Shown here one piece after another: positions 58,286 to 64,000 of a stretch of DNA of 64,000 nucleotides (position 1 is the stretch's first letter; each line of letters starts with the position of its first letter). Location of the stretch: the NCBI RefSeq assembly GCF_040939125.1, contig NZ_CP162495.1, forward strand, positions 1,612,001 to 1,676,000. The letters are read 5' to 3'. The notes beneath the pieces are model-generated. The model made no database searches. It worked only from the letters and a program-made list of their open reading frames with translations, and was not told the origin of the DNA. The translations under genes and the position numbers were made by a program. This DNA is from Clostridium sp. BJN0013. GTDB taxonomy: Bacteria; Bacillota; Clostridia; Clostridiales; Clostridiaceae.

Positions 58286-59960
58286 ATGATGTATTGTATT
58301 GCGACATATTTAGCGAACTATAGGACGAAGCGTGTGTTTTTTTTTTACTTCCCCATAACTGAATATCAACATCACCGGTATTGCCATTCCAGTAAACTTT
58401 ATCGATTATATTCTCAAGTATAAGTCTTTTCTTAGAAGTGTCTTTTATCATATCAAAAGATGAATTAAATTCATGTAATGATTTTTCTATTATTTCAAAG
58501 TTTAATTTCTTCTGTATGTTTTCTTGTTTAGTATCTTTAGACTTCTCTAGTTTTAGATTTAATTTTTTTATTTCATTTCCTAAGGATTCAATTTTATCTT
58601 TTATAAATTCAGATGCAATAGAATTATTTGCATTTGTATGAGATAGCTGTTCCAATAATGTATTTATTTGATCGCTTTTATCTTTAATTTCTTTAGTTAT
58701 TGTTTCAGTAAAATTATTTTCAATAGACGCTGCAGCTTCGTTCTTGGCAACTTGTAATTCTTTTAGTATCTTGGTTGTATTTAGTTGTTTAATATTTTCG
58801 ATAATGGCCTTTTCAAGCTCTGGACCTTTTACATTAGGATTATTGCATCTATTTTTGGCTGAATGAGCTTTCATTGTACACATATAATAATAGATTCTTT
58901 CACTTCCATCTTTTTTAGGTCTGCCATAGCTTACGCGCATAGGAGCACCACACAAAGCACATTTTAAAACCCCGGATAATAAAGATTTTTTAGAAGTTCC
59001 TTGTCTTGGATTGGCTTTCTTTTTATTTTTATTTAAACGAAATTGAACCTCTAGCCAGGTACTGCTATCTATAACTCCTTCGTGTTTTCCTACTGCAGCA
59101 ATCCATTCAGTCTTTTTTTTAAGAACATACTTTGAATTACGTTTATTATAGGTCATAATACCATTACCATTAGGAGTGCCGCATGTAATTATGCCCGAAT
59201 CTGATAAATATTTAAAAACTCCATCATCTGACTTAACATACACAGGATTTCTTAAAATATCATTTATAGACATAGATGCAAAATCTCCTCCGTTTTTACC
59301 CCTTATATTATTAGATAATAAGTATTTAAGAACTAAGGATATAGAGCCAAATTCTATATATTTATTGTAAATTAATTTAACTTTTTTAAGTTCTTCTTTT
59401 ACAGGGGAAAGTTTATACATAGATTTTTCTTTCATTTCAGAGTTGTAATAAAGTATTTTTTCAGAGTTAAATCCTAGAGGAGTTTGCCCCCCAAGCCATC
59501 TTCCTGTTTTGGCAAGTTGAATCATATTATCTCTAATTCTCTCTGCTATGGTCTCCCTTTCTAGTTGGGCAAATACAGAGGCTATATATACCATAGCTTT
59601 ACCCATAGGAGTAGAAGTGTCGAATTGCTCTTTTATACTTACAAAAGATATGTTATGTTGTTGTAGCAATTCTAATGTAGTTGAGAAGTCAGCGACATTT
59701 CTGCTTATTCTATCAAGTCTGTAACACATTAGGACGTCAAATTTTTTCTTTTTTACGTCTTTCAATAGTTCTTGAAACTTAGGCCTGTTTGTATTTCCAC
59801 CTGAAAAGCCCTCATCCTCATATATTATAAAATTGTCATCTTTTAAATTTAAATTTTTTTCTCCATATTCTTTGCAGAGCTGAATCTGATTTTCAATAGA
59901 TTCACCTTTGCCTGTGAATAATGATTTTCTACTATATATGGCTGCTTTTATGATAATCAC
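58266..59960 (-). CDS. Large serine recombinase, element B integrase
   Basis: 564 residues, GTG start behind AGGGAT. The catalytic domain starts AAIYSRKSLFTGKGESIENQ with Ser in YSRKS, then YEDEGFSGGNTNRP and CYRLDRISRNVADFSTTLELL. A zinc ribbon (CALCGAPMR ... YMCTMKAH ... C) and a coiled coil follow. It is clearly related to the element A enzyme but diverged in the C-terminal half, as expected for enzymes with different att sites. Its last codons (CSRLVV) run into host-gene DNA. Confidence 0.93.
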   Translation of the reverse strand: MIIIKAAIYSRKSLFTGKGESIENQIQLCKEYGEKNLNLKDDNFIIYEDEGFSGGNTNRPKFQELLKDVKKKKFDVLMCYRLDRISRNVADFSTTLELLQQHNISFVSIKEQFDTSTPMGKAMVYIASVFAQLERETIAERIRDNMIQLAKTGRWLGGQTPLGFNSEKILYYNSEMKEKSMYKLSPVKEELKKVKLIYNKYIEFGSISLVLKYLLSNNIRGKNGGDFASMSINDILRNPVYVKSDDGVFKYLSDSGIITCGTPNGNGIMTYNKRNSKYVLKKKTEWIAAVGKHEGVIDSSTWLEVQFRLNKNKKKANPRQGTSKKSLLSGVLKCALCGAPMRVSYGRPKKDGSERIYYYMCTMKAHSAKNRCNNPNVKGPELEKAIIENIKQLNTTKILKELQVAKNEAAASIENNFTETITKEIKDKSDQINTLLEQLSHTNANNSIASEFIKDKIESLGNEIKKLNLKLEKSKDTKQENIQKKLNFEIIEKSLHEFNSSFDMIKDTSKKRLILENIIDKVYWNGNTGDVDIQLWGSKKKTHASSYSSLNMSQYNTSCSRLVV

Positions 59961-60023
59961 ATCCCTAAAAAATACTATAATTTATAAAAATAAATTTAAA
60001 TGAGTTTAAATTTAATATAATTG

Positions 60024-60115
60024 TGGTATAATATATTTAAAAGAAGCCGTTGCGGTTTTAAGCAGTTTGTTTTTAGTTATTAAAGATGCACTTTGTAGGA
60101 AGGGTGCATTTTTAA
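60024..60115 (+). ncRNA. Candidate antisense antitoxin RNA, unit B
   Basis: Extended -10 TGGTATAAT at 60024-60032, predicted start near 60039, GCCGTTGCGGTTTT in the 5' part and a terminator hairpin GATGCAC/GTGCATT with TTTAATTTTT. Nearly the same as the RNA at 9616-9720. Confidence 0.6.
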
Positions 60116-60291
60116 TTTTTTGAGTTTTTATCTTCAGCAGTTATAGAAATTTCATTTTCAGTTAACTTATGAACCGAAGACTTACCTTTAATTTCAAGTC
60201 TATCTTTTAAATATGTTCCTACAATCACCATAGCTGTTAAGCCAAGTGATGTAGCACATATAAATCCTAATGCAATGATAGTTTCACTCAA
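60112..60291 (-). CDS. Small membrane peptide, candidate type I toxin B
   Basis: 59 residues from the TTG behind GAGGAGGTGG (the GTG at 60300 lies inside that site). The membrane segment is LSETIIALGFICATSLGLTA; the tail YLKDRLEIKGKSS and LTENEISITAEDKNSKN nearly equals that of copy A. The leader carries GTCGTTGCGGTT, as in A. Role as toxin is inferred from layout. Confidence 0.65.
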   Translation of the reverse strand: MSETIIALGFICATSLGLTAMVIVGTYLKDRLEIKGKSSVHKLTENEISITAEDKNSKN

Positions 60292-60429
60292 ATTTGCCAC
60301 CTCCTCTGTTGTCAGATTAACCGCAACGACCTCTTTTGTAAGAGATAAAACACTGGGAGGTGACTAACTAAAAACATTTTTATTCTCTTGGTAAATATTA
60401 TAACATATTTTAGCTATAGCTTAATAATA

Positions 60430-60669
60430 TATTTTTGTATAAATTAGATAAGATATAATGGATAATTCAACATATTTAGATAAAATATATATATTTTTTT
60501 ATCTAAATATGGACAAATAGTTAACTATTTGTTACAATGTAATAGAAAATACATAATTTAAATAAAGGAACATTTGCAGTTCCTTCATTTAAATTAATCT
60601 TTTATTTATTAAATTTATATCAAATAGGTTTATAGCTGTAAGTTTTTTAATATCTTTTCTTTAAATCAT
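60430..60669. promoter_or_regulatory. Palindrome-rich noncoding region
   Basis: CATATTTAGATAAAA and TTTTATCTAAATATG form a long inverted repeat near 60470-60511. The perfect palindrome ACAAATAGTTAACTATTTGT follows at about 60513-60532. Its reverse strand includes ATTGTAACAAATAGT, nearly the promoter box of the three small RNAs. No gene is seen. Regulatory use is likely. Confidence 0.5.
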
Positions 60670-60885
60670 TTAACAAACGCCTTGATCCAAGGTGGCTGAT
60701 TGTTCGTCTTTATTCTTATCCAGGCTCTGTTTAAGTTTAAGTAGTTCAATATATTTTTCAGCTTCCTTTTTTAAATCATCATCTAAAGAAGTTATATCAT
60801 CTATTAGTTTTTTATCTATTTCGGAAATTTTAGATTCATCAATGTTTCTATTATTTGAATTACCTAGTAGATAATCTATGTACAC
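60670..60885 (-). pseudogene. Truncated prophage repressor, C-terminal piece
   Basis: 71 codons corresponding to the end of the tandem-HTH repressor at 18922: IDYLLGNS then DDLKKEAEKYIELLKLKQSL. Upstream of it, at 60893, the HsdR-like gene stops, so the DNA-binding part has been replaced. A GTG at 60885 with no ribosome site is the only start. The read upstream (KFNV) still matches the parent repressor for a few codons. Confidence 0.75.
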
Positions 60886-60892
60886 GTTAAAT

Positions 60893-61963
60893 TTAATTAA
60901 TATATCTATTTAATACTTCAATCAATCTATCTGAATATGAGTATAAATCATCTAAAGAATTTAATTCGTATTTTGTATGAGTTTTATCTTCATTGGGTAA
61001 TGTCAGTATTTTTTTTACGTTAAGAGATAACCTGCAGATCCACTTTCTTGTATTACCATCAAATAAGACTCCAAAATATGATTCAGTATCTTTATATGTA
61101 ATATGTGATAAATCGATAGTATTTCTAAGAATTGATTTTATTATTGCGTATGCTTCAAGTTCTTCTACTGTAGTGAGAACTTTATACTTATTTTCCACGA
61201 TATCATCTGTAACAGCAATTTCTTCTTTTGATTTATCATTAACTTCTGGATCTGTTCCTTTTAGTGTTTCTCTAAATTTATCGCTCATAGTTTCATTAAT
61301 AAATTGATTGAGTGATTTTTTTACTATAGGGATAAATTTTTCTATAATGGAAGATGTTCTTCTACCTTCGTATATTTCTCCTAATATATAATTAGCAAAA
61401 TCCTCAGATGGTTTCTCTATTTGTTTTTTTAGAAAATCTTTTATAAGGCTTGTATATTTCAACTCTGATGCAGAATTAACGATGGCATCTATATCCAGTT
61501 CATCTTTAGAAAAGCGTTTTAAATATTCAATAGAACTGTCTTTTAAATCAAATAGATTAATTTCAAAGAATGGTTTTTCATCCATTTTATTTGGTTCATC
61601 TAAATCTGCGTAAAATCTATATTTTATACCATTAGTTAAAATTCTGAATTTAGCTGGTGACGTGGTATAATATCTAAAAAGTTGAGAGCCATGTTTATCA
61701 AGATTATCATTGCAGTCTTTTGCCTCCACAAGAATTATAGGAGCCCCATTTATAAGGATTGCATAATCAACCTTTTCACCTTTTTTTACACCATAATCAG
61801 CATCAAATTCAGGACAAAATTCTAGTGGATTAAAAACATCATAACCTAGCATTTGAAAAAATGGTAATATTAATGACTGCTTGGTTGCCTCCTCTGTTTT
61901 AATCTGAGTTACTAACATTTCAGCTCTATCTGATAATGCCTGTATTTTTTCTTTGATTTCCAT
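60893..61963 (-). CDS. HsdR N-terminal-like nuclease domain protein
   Basis: 356 residues. Residues 10-150 are an HSDR_N domain: KTEEATKQSLILPFFQMLGYDVFNP, VDYAILINGAPIILVEAKDCND (the D...ExK nuclease motif), FRILTNGIKYRFYADLD. The helicase parts of HsdR are absent. The second half is helical with a small C-terminal strand domain (YFGVLFDGNTRKWICRLSL). Stand-alone proteins of this type are found in phages and defence regions. It lies inside a damaged repressor gene, so it was probably acquired after the element formed. Confidence 0.82.
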   Translation of the reverse strand: MEIKEKIQALSDRAEMLVTQIKTEEATKQSLILPFFQMLGYDVFNPLEFCPEFDADYGVKKGEKVDYAILINGAPIILVEAKDCNDNLDKHGSQLFRYYTTSPAKFRILTNGIKYRFYADLDEPNKMDEKPFFEINLFDLKDSSIEYLKRFSKDELDIDAIVNSASELKYTSLIKDFLKKQIEKPSEDFANYILGEIYEGRRTSSIIEKFIPIVKKSLNQFINETMSDKFRETLKGTDPEVNDKSKEEIAVTDDIVENKYKVLTTVEELEAYAIIKSILRNTIDLSHITYKDTESYFGVLFDGNTRKWICRLSLNVKKILTLPNEDKTHTKYELNSLDDLYSYSDRLIEVLNRYIN

Positions 61964-62054
61964 TCAACTTCATCCTTTCTCATATGTTACATATAATTAC
62001 AAAATTTTCTCAAAAGTGTAAAAATAAAAACTCAAAATTATAAACTTGAGTAAG

Positions 62055-62390
62055 TTACTTAATGCTATACAATTTATTAGCTATATTATCGGCAGAGAGC
62101 TCCATACACGTATACTGCATGTCCAATCCTATTATGTATCCGATACTAGGCATATCTTCAGCTATATGTTTTACTTCATGCAAGAAAACATGGCATTGAG
62201 TTTCATAATTTACATTGCCATTTAGTATGAGATGATAATTTTCACGTCTGCTTAAATAAACAAAACCTAATGTATTTGCTGGAATGCTGAAGGCTATGGT
62301 GGTCTTTATATCAAATTCATTCATAACTTCATAGAAAGGAATGTCTTCGTTTAAAAGTGCCCTTAACAAAGGCTTATCCAATATGTCCAT
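62055..62390 (-). CDS. ImmA/IrrE family metallopeptidase
   Basis: 111 residues from the ATG at 62390 behind GGGGGATGAT. FLHEVKHIAEDMPS supplies the HExxH zinc motif, and the end MELSADNIANKLY supplies the third ligand Glu. This is the short phage form that cleaves the adjacent XRE repressor on SOS-like signals (ImmR/ImmA type). The XRE repressor at 62832 is the likely substrate. Confidence 0.85.
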   Translation of the reverse strand: MDILDKPLLRALLNEDIPFYEVMNEFDIKTTIAFSIPANTLGFVYLSRRENYHLILNGNVNYETQCHVFLHEVKHIAEDMPSIGYIIGLDMQYTCMELSADNIANKLYSIK

Positions 62391-62416
62391 AATATCATCC
62401 CCCATAACATTACAAT

Positions 62417-62788
62417 TTAGTCTCTGAAATTTTTATTGGATAATTCTTTTATAAAATCGTAGGCTTTTTCACCTTTAGTTGATGTTTTAGAAATATTTTT
62501 AATAGCTCTATCATGCAAAGTGTAGTTTCTTTCTATTGTTTCATTTACTTCTGCAAATTTATGATCCATTTGCTCAGATAAATTTTTGTGACCTTCAGCC
62601 AGTAATTTTATATCTTTGCCTTGTTTTTCAAGCAGTACTGAATTCTTTTTAACTTCCGATTCTACAGAATTTATTCTCTCATTTACATTTTTAAATCCGT
62701 TTTGCATTTCAGTATGTATGCTTTTAAGATTCTGTTGCATTTCAGAATACATTTTAGTCATAAGATCAAAAGTTTTATCTTCTTCCAC
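62417..62788 (-). CDS. Coiled-coil phage protein, family copy 2
   Basis: 123 residues from a GTG at 62788 behind AAAGGGGGAAGTAAT. Heptads throughout (MQQNLKSIHTEMQNGFKNVNE, INSVESEVKKNSVLLEKQGK), ending TSTKGEKAYDFIKEL as in the copy at 21322. It lies between ImmA and the XRE repressor, in one operon. Confidence 0.65.
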   Translation of the reverse strand: MEEDKTFDLMTKMYSEMQQNLKSIHTEMQNGFKNVNERINSVESEVKKNSVLLEKQGKDIKLLAEGHKNLSEQMDHKFAEVNETIERNYTLHDRAIKNISKTSTKGEKAYDFIKELSNKNFRD

Positions 62789-62831
62789 ATTACTTCCCCC
62801 TTTCAATATATTTTATAGATGTGATATATGT

Positions 62832-63245
62832 TTATCCGTCATTTCTATCTTCTTCATCTTCAATTGCTTTTATAATTCTTATTATTTTTTTTATATCATT
62901 AGGAGGCATAGCCCTAGTTTGCTTAAATAGTAGTTTTAAATCTTCTCTATCTTTTAATGAATCCCAAAACTGAGCCAATTCAGGATCGTCATTTAAAGAT
63001 TCAGTTATTTTATCGGCGGAGTCATATGAATTTTTAACATCCGTTCTTCCAAGTAAATAATCTATAGAAACGTTAAAATAATCAGCTATTTTTTTCTTTA
63101 TAGAATCACTAGGAATTCTTTTGCCTGATTCGTATTGAGACAATGTTGTATTAGCTATGTTAAGTATTTTAGCCAATTCCAATTGGCTTATAGATTTTTC
63201 TTCACGTAAAATTCGTATTCTATTTCCTAATATATTATTTTCCAT
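62832..63245 (-). CDS. XRE prophage repressor of element B
   Basis: 137 residues. HTH at residues 5-62 (IRILREEKSISQLELAKILNIA, NTTLSQYESGKRIPSD) then YFNVSIDYLLGRTDV, and a C-terminal helical region (DPELAQFWDSLKDREDLKLLF, PPNDIKKIIRIIKAIE), the ImmR-type layout. It is divergent from the gene at 63424 with the operator region between. Confidence 0.9.
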   Translation of the reverse strand: MENNILGNRIRILREEKSISQLELAKILNIANTTLSQYESGKRIPSDSIKKKIADYFNVSIDYLLGRTDVKNSYDSADKITESLNDDPELAQFWDSLKDREDLKLLFKQTRAMPPNDIKKIIRIIKAIEDEEDRNDG

Positions 63246-63316
63246 CTATTATTTTCCTTTCACAATTAGTGAATTTAAACTTATTATAGCAGATAGTTTA
63301 TTAAAATATAATATTT

Positions 63317-63390
63317 TTCACAAAATGAGAATAAAGCATTGACTTTCTCATAATGTGAAAGTATAATAAAGATAAAGACTTTGCTTATTG
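63317..63390 (+). promoter_or_regulatory. Promoter/operator of the element B switch
   Basis: TTGACT (63339-63344), 17-base spacer, TATAAT (63362-63367). The spacer holds TTTCTCATAATGTGAAA, an imperfect palindrome; TTTCACAAAATGAGAA and CTTATTGTGAAAC nearby are further sites. Together they form a three-operator switch for the XRE pair. Confidence 0.75.
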
Positions 63391-63423
63391 TGAAACAAGG
63401 AGGTGATTGGAACGAACAATAAA

Positions 63424-63651
63424 ATGAAATTTTATAGGCAAAAAAATAATCTAACTCAAGAAGAAACAGCTAAAAAGTTAGGTATCTCAGTTAGTGCCTA
63501 TAATATGATAGAAAACGGTAATAGAGGAATATCTCTATTAAGGGCAAAGGAGTTAGAAAAAATATTTAAAGCTACAATGGATGAAATTTTTTTTAATAAT
63601 AGCTTTCACAATAAGCAAAATATACAAGAATTCCAAAAGGAGGTCGTGTGA
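63424..63651 (+). CDS. XRE family regulator (Cro-like) of element B
   Basis: 75 residues from the ATG at 63424; an in-frame GTG at 63403 lies in the AAGGAGGTG site, so the true start is uncertain. The HTH is MKFYRQKNNLTQEETAKKLG, SVSAYNMIENGNRGIS. Early gene of the rightward transcript, paired with the repressor at 62832. Confidence 0.8.
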   Translation: MKFYRQKNNLTQEETAKKLGISVSAYNMIENGNRGISLLRAKELEKIFKATMDEIFFNNSFHNKQNIQEFQKEVV

Positions 63652-63668
63652 TGGATGCAAAGCTCCAT

Positions 63669-63977
63669 CTACCTAGCAGATTTAAGGTAAGCTATATCCA
63701 TGATATTCTTACCAGTGGCACTTTCAATAAAAGCTACATCTTTTGACAGTATATCAACATCTTTTTTTATTGATTGTATATCACCGAAAATATTAGCTAA
63801 ATCATGCTTCATATTTTCCTGTTCAGCTTTTATGACATCTACTTTATGTTCAAGAGCTTTAAGAATTTGAGTATTTTCAGATGTTTGAGATTGAAGTCCA
63901 TCAAATTTGGATTCAAGCCCGTTAAGTTGAGATTGCATTGATTCGAGGACTTTTAATATTTTTTCTTCATTGTTCAT
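63669..63977 (-). CDS. Coiled-coil phage protein, family copy 3
   Basis: 102 residues, KVLESMQSQLNGLESKFDGL, ENTQILKALEHKVDVIKAEQ; very similar in its middle to the copy at 21322-21621. Minus strand behind the Cro-like gene, as copy 1 is placed among XRE genes. Role unknown. Confidence 0.65.
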   Translation of the reverse strand: MNNEEKILKVLESMQSQLNGLESKFDGLQSQTSENTQILKALEHKVDVIKAEQENMKHDLANIFGDIQSIKKDVDILSKDVAFIESATGKNIMDIAYLKSAR

Positions 63978-64000
63978 GGAATCATTCCTTTCGATTTATT

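Larger units (their letters stand above)
58273..64000. mobile_element. Element B: second prophage-like element (left part)
   Basis: Starts at the recombinase end inside the host gene (junction about 58273-58290). It contains the recombinase, a toxin-antitoxin-like unit, a truncated repressor, an HsdR-N-like nuclease, an ImmA peptidase, coiled-coil genes and a divergent XRE pair. The right end is beyond the window, so its nature (prophage or other) is inferred from gene content similar to element A. Confidence 0.7.

Noticed and set aside
7477-59960. Element B nested inside element A or the reverse
   Set aside because: The order of host fragments (C-terminal, middle, N-terminal missing) shows side-by-side insertions at two sites, not nesting.
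63656-63760. Short plus-strand frame starting MDAKLHLPSRFK after the Cro-like gene
   Set aside because: It has a TGATGG coupling start, but overlaps the coiled-coil gene on the other strand and closes after about 31 codons, so support is too weak.

Overview
The window comes from a low-GC Firmicute, almost certainly a Clostridium: strongly A+T-biased codon use, AGGAGG-type ribosome binding sites, and clostridial families (rubrerythrin, LrgAB, DUF2935, DUF3189, YhfC). The species cannot be fixed from sequence alone. About 7 kb of chromosome lies at the left. The rest is two neighbouring integrative elements, both with large serine recombinases, inserted at two different places in one host gene for an FAD-dependent oxidoreductase.

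Layout. 1-7016 is chromosome: a rubrerythrin 3' end, lrgA-lrgB, a secreted alpha/beta hydrolase, an EamA transporter divergent from an AraC regulator, three candidate promoter/small-RNA units and a DUF2382 protein. 7017-7515 is the C-terminal part of the split host gene (minus strand), 57743-58285 is its middle part, and its N-terminal part must lie beyond 64000. Element A (about 7511-57755, 50 kb) separates the C-terminal and middle parts. Element B (from about 58273 past the window end) separates the middle and N-terminal parts. Joining the element A ends at a shared CATGT restores the host frame.

Element A is a prophage in which modules can be followed: recombinase; a cargo zone (candidate type I toxin-antitoxin unit, AgrC-like kinase with an AgrD-like peptide but no agrB or agrA, secreted nuclease, IS1182-type element, YhfC protease, T-box-controlled second lysyl-tRNA synthetase); a dense cluster of XRE repressors; recombination and replication (YqaJ, RecT, replisome organizer, Dam methylase); small early genes and a late regulator; then terminase, portal, head protein, scaffold, capsid and head-tail connector genes. 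Tail, baseplate and lysis genes are absent: the structural operon stops at 51582, beside an IS110-type element. The yqaJ gene is cut by a three-gene Mu/Tn5053-like transposon with a 6-bp target duplication, and several small genes look frameshifted. The prophage therefore looks unable to form particles by itself, although its integration, regulation and cargo genes look intact.

Element B shows a related recombinase, a second copy of the toxin-antitoxin-like unit, a truncated repressor abutting an HsdR-N-like nuclease, an ImmA/IrrE peptidase, and a divergent XRE pair around a clear promoter/operator. The most unusual items are the doubly interrupted host gene, the agrB-less AgrC-AgrD pair on a prophage, the duplicated antisense-RNA/peptide module, the T-box lysS cargo, and a small-RNA family found both in the chromosome and in the prophage under a shared promoter box.
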